64,000 bases of DNA from contig BRYA01000351.1 of assembly GCA_030267965.1 (NCBI GenBank), positions 1 through 64,000 of the forward strand, read 5' to 3'. The notes beneath the pieces are model-generated. The model saw only the letters and a program-made list of their open reading frames with translations, did no database searches and had not been told where the DNA came from. Positions 1 to 10,648 of this stretch are shown piece by piece. A program made the position numbers and the translations under genes. The number at the start of each line of letters is the position of its first letter. The stretch's first letter is position 1. The DNA is from Triparma columacea. Taxonomy: Eukaryota; Sar; Bolidophyceae; Parmales; Triparmaceae.

Positions 1-282
1 CTTTTGAGCTCTTATGTCTACCTATCTGACGTCTAATATGATATTCGAGATTCAGTGCCACAAACGAGGCACATAGCAGGGGTTTATGAGCCAGGGACGT
101 CTCGAGCCTCTATTTTTAGAGGCGTATCCTGCGTCTAATGGGACACACGAACCTATCGAGTGATTAATAATGCGTAGTTATTCTATGTTGGCTCAAAAAG
201 TGGGTGCACTATTTTAGGCCCCGAGGGGGTGTGGGGTGGGTAAAAATTGACGCGCGCGCACGTCAGTTTTTTCCTGTATCTA
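1..282. other. Intergenic, no gene recognised
   Basis: I see no coding sequence here with family resemblance. The short open stretches are low in complexity. The segment leads into the tandem repeat that starts near 283. Confidence 0.5.
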
Positions 283-790
283 TTTATCTTCATACACATC
301 TACCACACTTACACACATCATTCCACCTTATACCCTCCTCTCTTCTACTCTCTCTCCTTAACATCTCTCACTCCTCTCTAAAACTACACTAACCCTCATT
401 TAATTTATCCTCATACACATCAACTTCACTTACACACATCATTCCACCTTATACCCTTCTCCCTTCTACTCTCACTATTTAACTACTCTCTCTTCTTTAC
501 AACCACACTCACACTCCTTTTATTCATCCCCATACACATCTACTTCATTTACAAACATCATTCCACCTTATATCCTCCTCCCTTCTGCTCTCACTATTTA
601 ACTCCTCTTTCTTCTCTACAACTATACTCGCCCTTTTTTCTTTTTCTTCATACACCTACTACATATACACACATCATTTCACCTTAATATCCTCCTCTCT
701 TCTACTCACATTCCTTAATTCCTCTCACTCATCTCCACACCCACCCTCATCCTCCTTTAGTTTATCTCCATACACATCCACCACACTTCC
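283..790. repeat. About 120-bp tandem repeat, 4+ copies, pyrimidine-rich
   Basis: The marker CATACACATC (or a close variant) recurs at 291, 412, 531, 649 and 769, so the period is 118-121 bp. Each unit continues with a CATTCCACCTTATA-like block and then a CT-rich block. The strand is almost free of G. The copies are diverged by point changes and 1-3 bp indels, so the array is old rather than newly expanded. It lies downstream of the giant minus-strand gene that ends at 1154. Confidence 0.85.
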
Positions 791-1000
791 ATTATACTCA
801 CAAACCACTATAACACTACCACAACTCTCCAAATCTTCAAACACATCTACTACACATCCTCAATACCCATAAACCACTTTAACACTCACTTTTCTTTCTT
901 CTCCACTTCCACAATACTCACAAACCACTTTAACACTCCTACAACACATCAACTCCACTTCTCAAATACTCAAAAACACTATAACACTCCCACATACTTA
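791..1000. repeat. Second degenerate A/C-rich repeat
   Basis: A shorter unit resembling ACTCACAAACCACTTTAACACT recurs several times at irregular spacing (around 796, 860, 911 and 968). It directly follows the 120-bp array and shares its G-poor composition. It may be a remnant of the same satellite. From 1000 to 1153 I see only A/C-rich sequence, which would be the 3' flank of the minus-strand gene. Confidence 0.55.
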
Positions 1001-1153
1001 ACATACACCTAAAAAACACACACAATAATCATAACTATACCAAATCAAATCAATTTTCCCAACAAATGTTGCTGCCTTATTAGTCATGCCCCATTCTCAT
1101 CCTCTCGGCACAACACTGCTTATAGCCTTTCCACCTCCTACCCCTATAATATC

Positions 1154-4100
1154 TCAACCATCAGCGCCTCCAACACTTGCTCTCCTAACACTTGCTCTAA
1201 AAGCACCTGCTAGACCACCCTCAGCTTCAGCATCAACACTTGCTCTCCTCACACTCTCTCTTCTTCTAGCATCTCCATCTGATGGAATAAAATCTACAGG
1301 CACTGTAGCCTTCGTCAAATCATTAAACCAGTCTGGTTTATCCTCCTCCCATTTAGCCCAGTTTGACTCAACCCACTTTCTTACTTCTTCTTCAATTGAG
1401 TCCCAATGGTGCCTTGATGTTGTGAAGACTACAAACTTTATTTCATCACTTTCTCCGTCAAGGAAATATGCCATTGAATAATCCTTCCCGCTTTGTATAC
1501 TCCAGAAGGTGTGCCAGTACTTCCTCTCAATGGTCAAAAAGAAGACAGCAAAACACAGGGTAGTTGTCAGTATGGAATAATTCACAATTGTTGATGCAAT
1601 ATCAATTGCTCTCTCATCGACATAAAGTGAAGCTATATATACTGACACTGGGAGGCTTCCCATTGTCAACACAAGACTGAACAACCAAAAGGCTCCTCCA
1701 ACTTCATTAGGATGCCTATACTGCGCAATGGAGGTAAAGTCTGTAATGATCTTTATTATTGTTCTGCATAAAATACTACTCAAAATCTCTAGGTTGCCCC
1801 CTAATGGCATCCAATACCAAAAGTCTCCCCAAAATATTTTAGCTAACAAGTACAGACCAAGGTCTGCTCCCATGTAGAGAAAGACCCAACTACCTCCCAT
1901 CAACCCAAGAAGAACTATTGTTGTACACCTTATTAGAAGCATCCCTGCTGACAACAACAACATGGAAACAAACACTACTGTTCTCTTGCTTGCTTCAGCA
2001 GGTATATATCCATAGAAGTCTGATGTTACTTCTCTCTTACCAGGGTCTGTGTCCCAGTCATAACTAATTGTTGCAGAGGCAAAACCTGTTGTAATTGCTG
2101 ACACTGCAACTGACAGCCATGCTGAAGTTCCAACATCTTTGTCACTTGTTGTTATAGCCATAAGTTGGATGATCACTCCAGGGATTGCCTCAGCAAACAT
2201 TTCAACTTCCTTTGTCACTGTCATCTCATGCATTGGGTCAACTGCAGTCCCAACCTCTTGCTTTACTCCAGTTGCTACCCTGTAAGCATCGACAGCAGGT
2301 TTAAATCCAATTATAAGTGGAAACCATTCCCTTAACACCCTTTTCATCCCCAAATTTCTATTTTGCAACCAAACACCAAGCATCTGAAGCCCAATTGACG
2401 CTACCAAACTTGCCAAAGATGCTTTGAAGTATCCATACTTCTTATCACTCCAAAACATGTATGTCACATACACATCAGTCACTAAATCCGTCATACTAGT
2501 GATTGCACCAACAGTCACTCTTGCCTTTAACCCCCAAGGCACTTCCTCCAAAAGCCTGTAGCTAATTGTCTCAAGCATATATCTAAACCATTCATATTCC
2601 TCATCAAGCTCCTGTAGTGCAGGGAAATTTAATATGAAGGCATCTACAGCAGCAACTGGCTGAGTATTGATTGCCAAACTCCTAGCTAGAGACTCTCCAA
2701 TCTCCGTTCCTTCCTTCTCTCCCAGCTCTACAGCCTTACCCTCTACCTTTCTAAGCCCAAGCATCTTGTTCTTGACAACAGCGCCAAGCATTGGTATTAA
2801 AAACACGTACTTCTCTGCAGCCTGTCTCGGAACATAGTTTGACCCTATAAATAACCTCACTGCCTCCTCCTTTGTCATTCCCTTCTTCCTGAAACCTATT
2901 GCAACCAACAGTTGCTCTCCCAACAACTGTCCTAATTGTTTAGGATCCAAACCTTCATAGTCATTTGTAGTATCATTCACAGCATGTGAAGCAATCAGTG
3001 CACCTCCATTGTCCATGCCAATACTTGCTCTCCTAATACTTGCTCTCAAAACCCCTGCTAGACCAACCTCAGCTTCAGCATCAACACTTGCCCTCCTAAC
3101 ACTCTCTCTTCTTCTAGCATTTCCATCTGATGGAATAAAGTCTACAGGCACTTTTGCCTTCATCACATCAGTAAACCAATCTGGCTGCTCCTCTTCCCAT
3201 TTAGCCCAGTTTAAACCAACCCATTTCTTAACTTCTCCTTCAATTGAGACCCACTGATGCCTTGAATTTTCTAAAACCTTAAACTTTAATTCATCGCTTT
3301 CTCCTTCAAGGAATTGTGCCATACTATATTCCTTGCCTTTCTGTGTGCTCCAAAAAGTGTGCAAGTACTTCCTCTCAATGTTCAAAAAGAAAACAGCAAA
3401 GCATAGAGTAGTAATTAGTATGAAATACTTCACAATTGATGATGCAATATCAATTGCTCTCTCATCAACATAAGGTGAAGCTAAATAAATGGACACTGGT
3501 AGGCTGCCCATTGTCAACAGAAAACCAAACAGCCAATAGGCTCCTCCTACTTCATTAGGATGTCTGAAGTGAACCATTGAAGTGAAGTCTACAATGATCT
3601 TCATCAACACTCTGGCTAAAATACTAACCACAATCTCAGCCTTACCTCCAACTGGGATCCAGTACCAAAAGTCTCCCCTCACCATCTTAATCAACAAGTA
3701 CAGGCCAAGGTCAGTGCCAATGTAGAGAAAGGCCCAACTACCTCCCATCAACCCAAGAAGAACTATTGTTGTACACCTTATTAGAAGCATCCCTGCTGAC
3801 AAGAGCAACATAGACAAAAACACTACTGCTCTCTTGCTCGCTTTTGCAGGTATATACCCATAGAAGGCCGGCATTTCTTCTCTCCAACCAGGGTCTGTGT
3901 CCCAGTCATAACTTATTGTTGCAGAAGCAAAGCCTGTTGTAATTGCTGACACTGCAACTGAAAGCCATGCTGAGGTTCCAACATCTTTGTCACTGGTCGC
4001 TATAGCCATAAGTTGGATGATGACTCCAGGAATTGCCTCAGCAAACATCTCAACCACTTTCATGAATGTCATCTCATACATTGCGTCAAATGCAGTCCCA

Positions 4101-7100
4101 ACCTCTTGCTTTGCTCCAGTTGCTACCCTGTAAGCATCAACTGCAGGCTTGTACCCAAGCAAGATTGGAATCCACTCCCGCAACACCCTCTTCATCCCCA
4201 ACTTCTTATTAATTATCCAAACACCAAACATCTGAAGCCCAATTGACACTACCAAACTTGCCAAAGAAGCTTTGAAGTACCCATACTTCTTATCTTTCCT
4301 AAACATGTATGTCACATACACATCAGTCAGCAAATCAGTCATGCTTGTGAAAGCTCCCACTGTCACCCTCATCTTGACACCCCAAGGGACTTCCTCCATC
4401 AGCTTGAAGCCAATCGTCTCGAGCATAGGTCGGAACCAGCCGTACTCTTCGTCGAGCTCCTCCAGAGCAGGGAACTGGTGCATCCACTCATCGATAGCGG
4501 ATTGCACCTGCGTAGTTGTTGCCAATGTGGATGCTAGGCTTTCGCCGATCTCCTTCCCGTCCTTCTTATCCAGGTCCTTGGCTGCACTTTCCATCTTCCT
4601 CATCTTGTGCAGCTTGTTCTCAATGACGGCAGCCAGCATCGCCTCGACAAATGTGTACTTCTCTACAGCCTGCCTAAGAACATAGTTTGACCAAATAAAT
4701 GACCTGACAGCTTCCTCCTTTGTCATTCCCTTCTTTCTAAAACTCAATGCAACCAACAGTTGCTCACCCAACAACTGTCCTAATTGTTTAGGATCCAAAC
4801 CTTCATAGTCATTTGTAGTATCATTCACAGCATGTGAAGCAATTAGTGCACCTCCATTGTCCATGCCAACACTTGCTCTCCTAATACTTGCTCTCAAAAC
4901 CCCTGCTAGACCAACCTCAGCTTCAGCATCAACACTTGCCCTCCTCACACTCTCTCTCCTTCTAGCATCTCCATCTGATGGAATGAAATCTACAGGAACC
5001 GAAGCTTTTATTACATCAGTAAACCACTCTGGCTTCTCCTCTTCCCATTTAGCCCAGTTTGACACAATCCACCTCTTAATTTCTCCTTCAATTGAGACCC
5101 AGTGATGCCTCGAATTTCTAAAGACCGCAAACTTCACTGCATCACTTTTTCCTTCAAGGAAAAATGCCATTGACATATCCTTTGATTTCTGTGTACTCCA
5201 GAAGGTATGTCTGTACTTCCTCTCAATGTTGAAAAAGAATATTACCAAGCATAGGCCACTACTTGGTATGACATTCTTCATCATTTTCCATGCAATATCA
5301 ATTATCTTCTCATCAATATGAGGAGTAGCTATATTTATTGATACTGGTAGGCTCCCCATTGTCAATAGAAGACCAAACAACCAATATGCCCCCCCAACTT
5401 CGTTTGGATGTCTAAATTGCATAATTGAGGTGAAGTCTACAATGATCTTTACAATCACTCTGCCAAAAATGCTACTCACAATCTCTATGTTTCCTCCAAA
5501 AGGTATATAAAACCAAAAATCCCCTCTCAATGTCTTAACCAACAAGTACAGGCCAAGGTCGACTCCAATGTAAAGAAAAGCCCAACTACCTCCCATCAAC
5601 CCAAGAAGAACTATTGTTGTACACCTTATTAGAAGCATCCCTGCTGACAAGAGCAACATAGACACAAATACTACTGTTCTCTTGCTTGCTTTTGCAGGTA
5701 TATACCCATAGAAGTCAGGTGTCTGTTCTCTCTTAGCAGGGTCTGTGTCCCAGTCATAACTAATTGTTGCAGAGGCAAAGCCTGTGGTGAATGCTGACAC
5801 TGCAACTGAAAGCCATGCTGAAGTTCCAATATCTTCTTTGTCACTTGTTGCTATAGCCATAAGTTGGATGATGACTCCAGGAATTGCCTCAGCAAACATC
5901 TCAAACACCTTCATTATTGTCATCTCCCTCATTGGGTCAATTGCAGTCCCAACCTCTTGCTTTGCTCCAGTTGCCACTCTGTAAGCATCAACTGCAGGCT
6001 TGTACCCAAGTAAGATTGGAATCCACTCCCGTACCACCCTCTTCATCCCTAACTTCCTATTCTGCCCCCAAACAGTAAACATCTGAAACCCAATTGACGC
6101 TACCAAACTAGCCAAAGATGCCTTGAAGTACCCATACTTCTTATCACTCCAAAACATGTACGTCACATACACATCAGTCAGCAAATCAGTCATGCTTGTG
6201 ACAGCACCAATGGTGACCCTTGCCTTCAAGCCAATCTTTGAGTTCTGAAATAGATTCACAGCAATTGTCTCAATCAATGGCCTAAACCATTTGTATTCTC
6301 TCATTACTTCTTGTACTTCAGTAAATTGATGGGCCCACTCATCTACAGCATGAGCAGCAGTCGCTGTGGTCAACATGACTGCTGTCATTGCACTCCCAAT
6401 CTCCCACCCCCTGGCTTCCTCCTCACTATTGTCTTCTCCCTCATTTGCAGCTCTCCTTTTAAATTTGTTCATAACTACAGCAAACAGCATAGTTCTCATG
6501 AAATCATGCTGCTCTGTAATCTCTCTCAGTGCCCTATTGGCGGCAATAAATTCTTTTACGACCTCTACTTTACTGTCCCAAACAATCCTTTTCTTCACTC
6601 TCTCCATCAGCTGCTCTCCAAACCTCCTCCCATCCTGTTCCCCTGCTTCAGTGCTCTTGAGCTGATTATCAAAGTAGTAAGCAGCGTCAGATGCTATGCC
6701 CAGTTGCTTGATTACACTCTGTTTGTTAGCAGCCTTTTCTAAACCCTTATGTCTAGTCACCAATACAACATCTGTCTTCACCTGATCTGCCTGGCAAAAC
6801 TTAGCGACAGTGAAATTTCCTCCTTGGTGAACAATGATGACGAGTGTCTTGTTATTAACGCTGTGAACCTCAAGCTGGGATTCAAATTCACTTTCAAGGC
6901 CCCAGAAGAATGCTGCAACTTCCTTATGGGATGCTCTCACAGAAATTGAAGTCTTCCCCCATCCCATTCCCTTCTCTACCTTTATCAATGTCTGCCCAGT
7001 CAACCCACTACTGATCTCTTGAGCTCCCACAATCTCGTCAAAGTGACTTTCAATCCCTGGTGCCCCCTCAATTGCAATCTCCTCAAACATTGCAATGATC

Positions 7101-9634
7101 TGCTGTCTCTTGAGGGTGTCAATCTCTTTGCTCTTGTCAAATTTTCTTCTCATATTTGAGACAGTTGCAAGAAACCTTGATGCAAGCTTGTTTACAATGG
7201 AAGAGAAGAAAACACCACCAAGGTCAACCTTTGTTGCAAAAGTCACTGATGTTTGTGGCACACCTCCAATAATCTCAAGTGGCTCAAACATCCATACTGC
7301 GTGTACCTTCATTAAAACATTCCCAGCCTTCACTGGAAAGTCTTCATGAGATTCCTCTATATCTGCATAATTAATGATGACTTTGCCGTCCTGTTGCTTG
7401 AACCAGGTAACTTTACTCCTTCCATCACGAAGGGTGAATCCAGGGATGCCAAGGTCCCTTGTTGTTATGTAGTAGAGAGTGTGGGGATTAATAGTTACTA
7501 CCTTCATAGTAGTTATCCCATTCATTTTAGCTTTTTTCATTTCGTTTCTACTGTTTAGAATGGTGATCTCATAGGCAGCGCACTCCTCCACACTAGCATC
7601 AACTACAGTAGTGGCAACACCAGTCCCACTGCTTGCCCCGTCAACATGAACTAGCTTCATCTTGACACTCTCATCAGGACTCTTCAAATCATGGAAATTC
7701 TTCCCCTCCTTGCACTTCTCATAGAATTCCTTCCCCTTCCTAATCGCCATTTCCTCCTCCTTGGTATAATCTTGAGGTTCGTTCTTAATAACATTTGCAA
7801 GGTATTCCATAACAGCCCTGTCAATCTTGTCATCACTCTTGTGAAACTTCTTCCGCAATTCAATCATGTTGCTTGCATACCTGGTTGACAAGCGATTCAT
7901 GATGAAACTTGGCACAGAACCCTTGATGTCCACCTTTGAAGCAAATGTGACTCTAGTCTGGGGAACACCACCGGTGACTGTGAGTGCTTCAAACAGCCAG
8001 GTAGTTTTTGCAGATGCATACACAGTCCCTGATCCAGCAGCACCAATTCCTGGGTTTACACGAGAGATTCCTGACCTTATGCGTTCAATTCCGGTGTTTG
8101 CATGAGCTATTCCCGATTTTGCTTGTTTAATACCTGCACTCAATGGGAAGTCTTTGTTTAGCATGTCGGTGTCTTTGTACACTGTCCAGCATTTTTTACC
8201 TCCCTCCTCTGTCTGCCAGCATACAATTTGCCTCCACTCCCTATCAGAAAGCCCTCGCACTCCAAGACTCCTCCTGTTTAAATAAAGCTGTGAGTGGCCA
8301 TTCATTTTCTTTGTTTCGATCGCCTTGTACTTCTTCCCAAGTTTGGCCTGTCTCTGCCTTGAATCCTTGATGAACTCGTATGCCACACACTCTGCAAGTG
8401 AAGCATCGATAACAGCCTCGCACATGCCTATCACAAGGCTTTCACTCTCAAGGTGCACAGCTTTCATCTTCACCCTGGGATCTGGACTCTTCAAATTCTT
8501 GAATTTCTTACTTGTCTTGCAACCCATGTAGAACTTCTTGCCGTCGCTAATTAGCGCATCTTCCTCGTCAGTGTAATCCTGGGGCTCCTTATTGATGATA
8601 TCCACTGTCTGCAGCAGCTTAAAGCCGTCAATATCTCTGCTCTTGTCAAACTTCTTCCTCAAGTCTGAGACTTGTGCAAGAAACCTTGGTGCAATCTTGT
8701 TCACGATGGAAGAGAAAATGACACCGCCAAGATCTACCTTTGTTGTGAAAGTCACTGATGTTTGTGGCACATCTCCAATAGATTGAAGGGGCTCAAATAT
8801 CCATACTGAATGTCCCTTCATTAATATATTCCTAGCCTTCACTGGAAACTCTTCCTCGAGATCCTCAGTGTCTGTAAAATAAATAATGGCTTTGCCGTCA
8901 TGTTGCTTGAACCACGTAACTTTACTCCTACTATCACGAGAAGCAAAGCCAGGGATGCCAAGGTCCCTTGTTGTTATGTAGTAGAGAGTGTGGGGATTGA
9001 CGTTTACTACCTTCATAGTAGTTATCCCATTCATTTTGGCTTTTTTCATTTCGTCTCTGCTGTTTAGACCGATTATTTCATTTGCTGCACACTCCTCCAC
9101 ACTCGCATCAACCACAGTAGTAGCAACTCCAGTGCAAAGACTTGCCCCATCAACATGAACTAGCTTCATCTTGACACTCTCATCAGGGCTCTTCAGCTCA
9201 TCAAATTTCCTCCCTTCCTTGCACTTCTCGTAGAACTCCTTCCCCTTCCTGATTGCCTGCTTCTCCTCCTCGGTGTAGTCTTGTGGCTCGTTCCTAATTA
9301 TGTTGGTAAGCGCCTCTAGCGCAGCTCGGTCAATCTCCTCGTCAGTCTGGGTGGCTCCGCCCATGCTTACGAGGGACGCTTCGCTTTCCTCGGCTTTTTC
9401 CTCCACGGAATTTTCGTTGCCACCAAGGCCGTCAGGAGGGTCGTCGACGCGAAAAACCTTTCCATTCTCCATATTATTGTAATTGATCAACTCAATAACA
9501 TCGTCAGGAGCACCAACAATCTCCTCATTTACTTCGCTCTCGACGTCAACATTATCTTCTAGGTCAGTGGGGCCCCTCTCGTCGTCGTTTACGTCGATGA
9601 CTTGCTCGTCCTCCTGCTTGGGGCTAACTCTCAT
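1154..9634 (-). CDS. Giant START-like / multi-pass membrane repeat protein
   Basis: Intronless, 2826 aa. An acidic N-terminus (1-130) is followed by three START-like lipid-binding modules (about 145-335, 380-600 and 655-840; shared cores LKSPDESVKMK and VPQTSVTFATKVD) and a partial fourth (about 880-960). Then come three membrane modules, each 616 residues from start to start (from about 1137, 1753 and 2370). Each carries SMTDLLTDVYVTYMF, an amphipathic FAEAIPGVIIQLMAI helix and many membrane segments, faintly like XK-related scramblases. Each ends in a basic Ser linker with RRASV sites, the consensus for a PKA-type kinase. The DNA of the three modules is partly identical (69 nt at 1885, 3733 and 5581), which indicates recent duplication or conversion. 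The gene is more AT-rich than its neighbours. START-like is fairly sure; lipid transport or scrambling is inference. Confidence 0.85.
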   Translation of the reverse strand: MRVSPKQEDEQVIDVNDDERGPTDLEDNVDVESEVNEEIVGAPDDVIELINYNNMENGKVFRVDDPPDGLGGNENSVEEKAEESEASLVSMGGATQTDEEIDRAALEALTNIIRNEPQDYTEEEKQAIRKGKEFYEKCKEGRKFDELKSPDESVKMKLVHVDGASLCTGVATTVVDASVEECAANEIIGLNSRDEMKKAKMNGITTMKVVNVNPHTLYYITTRDLGIPGFASRDSRSKVTWFKQHDGKAIIYFTDTEDLEEEFPVKARNILMKGHSVWIFEPLQSIGDVPQTSVTFTTKVDLGGVIFSSIVNKIAPRFLAQVSDLRKKFDKSRDIDGFKLLQTVDIINKEPQDYTDEEDALISDGKKFYMGCKTSKKFKNLKSPDPRVKMKAVHLESESLVIGMCEAVIDASLAECVAYEFIKDSRQRQAKLGKKYKAIETKKMNGHSQLYLNRRSLGVRGLSDREWRQIVCWQTEEGGKKCWTVYKDTDMLNKDFPLSAGIKQAKSGIAHANTGIERIRSGISRVNPGIGAAGSGTVYASAKTTWLFEALTVTGGVPQTRVTFASKVDIKGSVPSFIMNRLSTRYASNMIELRKKFHKSDDKIDRAVMEYLANVIKNEPQDYTKEEEMAIRKGKEFYEKCKEGKNFHDLKSPDESVKMKLVHVDGASSGTGVATTVVDASVEECAAYEITILNSRNEMKKAKMNGITTMKVVTINPHTLYYITTRDLGIPGFTLRDGRSKVTWFKQQDGKVIINYADIEESHEDFPVKAGNVLMKVHAVWMFEPLEIIGGVPQTSVTFATKVDLGGVFFSSIVNKLASRFLATVSNMRRKFDKSKEIDTLKRQQIIAMFEEIAIEGAPGIESHFDEIVGAQEISSGLTGQTLIKVEKGMGWGKTSISVRASHKEVAAFFWGLESEFESQLEVHSVNNKTLVIIVHQGGNFTVAKFCQADQVKTDVVLVTRHKGLEKAANKQSVIKQLGIASDAAYYFDNQLKSTEAGEQDGRRFGEQLMERVKKRIVWDSKVEVVKEFIAANRALREITEQHDFMRTMLFAVVMNKFKRRAANEGEDNSEEEARGWEIGSAMTAVMLTTATAAHAVDEWAHQFTEVQEVMREYKWFRPLIETIAVNLFQNSKIGLKARVTIGAVTSMTDLLTDVYVTYMFWSDKKYGYFKASLASLVASIGFQMFTVWGQNRKLGMKRVVREWIPILLGYKPAVDAYRVATGAKQEVGTAIDPMREMTIMKVFEMFAEAIPGVIIQLMAIATSDKEDIGTSAWLSVAVSAFTTGFASATISYDWDTDPAKREQTPDFYGYIPAKASKRTVVFVSMLLLSAGMLLIRCTTIVLLGLMGGSWAFLYIGVDLGLYLLVKTLRGDFWFYIPFGGNIEIVSSIFGRVIVKIIVDFTSIMQFRHPNEVGGAYWLFGLLLTMGSLPVSINIATPHIDEKIIDIAWKMMKNVIPSSGLCLVIFFFNIERKYRHTFWSTQKSKDMSMAFFLEGKSDAVKFAVFRNSRHHWVSIEGEIKRWIVSNWAKWEEEKPEWFTDVIKASVPVDFIPSDGDARRRESVRRASVDAEAEVGLAGVLRASIRRASVGMDNGGALIASHAVNDTTNDYEGLDPKQLGQLLGEQLLVALSFRKKGMTKEEAVRSFIWSNYVLRQAVEKYTFVEAMLAAVIENKLHKMRKMESAAKDLDKKDGKEIGESLASTLATTTQVQSAIDEWMHQFPALEELDEEYGWFRPMLETIGFKLMEEVPWGVKMRVTVGAFTSMTDLLTDVYVTYMFRKDKKYGYFKASLASLVVSIGLQMFGVWIINKKLGMKRVLREWIPILLGYKPAVDAYRVATGAKQEVGTAFDAMYEMTFMKVVEMFAEAIPGVIIQLMAIATSDKDVGTSAWLSVAVSAITTGFASATISYDWDTDPGWREEMPAFYGYIPAKASKRAVVFLSMLLLSAGMLLIRCTTIVLLGLMGGSWAFLYIGTDLGLYLLIKMVRGDFWYWIPVGGKAEIVVSILARVLMKIIVDFTSMVHFRHPNEVGGAYWLFGFLLTMGSLPVSIYLASPYVDERAIDIASSIVKYFILITTLCFAVFFLNIERKYLHTFWSTQKGKEYSMAQFLEGESDELKFKVLENSRHQWVSIEGEVKKWVGLNWAKWEEEQPDWFTDVMKAKVPVDFIPSDGNARRRESVRRASVDAEAEVGLAGVLRASIRRASIGMDNGGALIASHAVNDTTNDYEGLDPKQLGQLLGEQLLVAIGFRKKGMTKEEAVRLFIGSNYVPRQAAEKYVFLIPMLGAVVKNKMLGLRKVEGKAVELGEKEGTEIGESLARSLAINTQPVAAVDAFILNFPALQELDEEYEWFRYMLETISYRLLEEVPWGLKARVTVGAITSMTDLVTDVYVTYMFWSDKKYGYFKASLASLVASIGLQMLGVWLQNRNLGMKRVLREWFPLIIGFKPAVDAYRVATGVKQEVGTAVDPMHEMTVTKEVEMFAEAIPGVIIQLMAITTSDKDVGTSAWLSVAVSAITTGFASATISYDWDTDPGKREVTSDFYGYIPAEASKRTVVFVSMLLLSAGMLLIRCTTIVLLGLMGGSWVFLYMGADLGLYLLAKIFWGDFWYWMPLGGNLEILSSILCRTIIKIITDFTSIAQYRHPNEVGGAFWLFSLVLTMGSLPVSVYIASLYVDERAIDIASTIVNYSILTTTLCFAVFFLTIERKYWHTFWSIQSGKDYSMAYFLDGESDEIKFVVFTTSRHHWDSIEEEVRKWVESNWAKWEEDKPDWFNDLTKATVPVDFIPSDGDARRRESVRRASVDAEAEGGLAGAFRASVRRASVGGADG

Positions 9635-10648
9635 GCTGAAGAGGGGGGGGAAGGCAGAAAGGTGGAAGGGTAGTTTGGGGATAAGTGAGGTGTTTTTGGA
9701 AACGGTATCGGTCGCGGCGAGATGATGAGGGGCAATAACAGTTGTCGCTAGCTAATATACGGCGATTGACTCCAGTGCAGTCAACCAACCCCACTGTCCT
9801 AGTCGAGGCACCAAGGTGGATTTGAGCTGAGCTAAAACATATAATCGTTGCGGTCGTTTCTTCCTCAATTTACGTCTCATACCCCCCGAGCTTGGGTCTC
9901 CATGCACATTCTCACCTTCAACGAAGCTTTTACAGTGGCTAATTCTTGGGGTTTACTTTGGCTGAGGACGGGAAGGGGAAAGGGAGGGGGGTGGTGAGGG
10001 ATAAAGGGTGATAATATTCGTCAAAGGACCTCTGTAAGTCCGGGAGTATGGTACAGTAAGCCCGGGAGTGTAGCTAAAATCCTGTCGGGAATCGTATGAA
10101 GGATGAATAATCCATGGATTCGGAATTTACTGGTTTCGGGGGAGCCTTCTGATATTTCTAATCACGGCCGAATTTGTGTTTCTTATGCATCAAACGCGCC
10201 ACCTAATAGACAGCGGTCACTCCCCGTACGTCCTCACCTCTAAGTTTTCGCTATTCTTGGTTTTTGTCCAAAACTAAAAATGTGGTTCAAAGCAGGTTGC
10301 ATTTGCTAGACTCCCAGGGCCGTTCCGGTGCCCTCCCTCATTCACATTCGGTCGCCAAAGCGCTGAAAACGCCATAAATAGCCAGTGGTCTTTCTTTTCC
10401 CTACGACCCTCAATCCTCAGCTTATCAGCCGTCAAGGATCGCTTCTTCCAAAGGAAGGGGGAGGAGTGAACAGGATAAAATTGTCAAATCCTCCGTGTCC
10501 CTCTCGCGGTCCTCGTGCCCTTTATTGCTCTCTCGTAATATTAAGTCTTACGGTAATAAATAATAATTTCAATTCCAAACCCAACTCAACTCCCTAAATC
10601 ACCCTCCCCCCCCCTTCCCTTATCCCCTCCCCCCCCCCCCCCCTGTTC
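9635..10648. other. Intergenic between two minus-strand genes
   Basis: It contains the upstream region of the giant START/membrane gene and the 3' flank of CTF18. A G-rich run lies near 9640-9660 and a long C run near 10603-10642. I find no convincing ORF, tRNA or mobile element. Confidence 0.5.
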
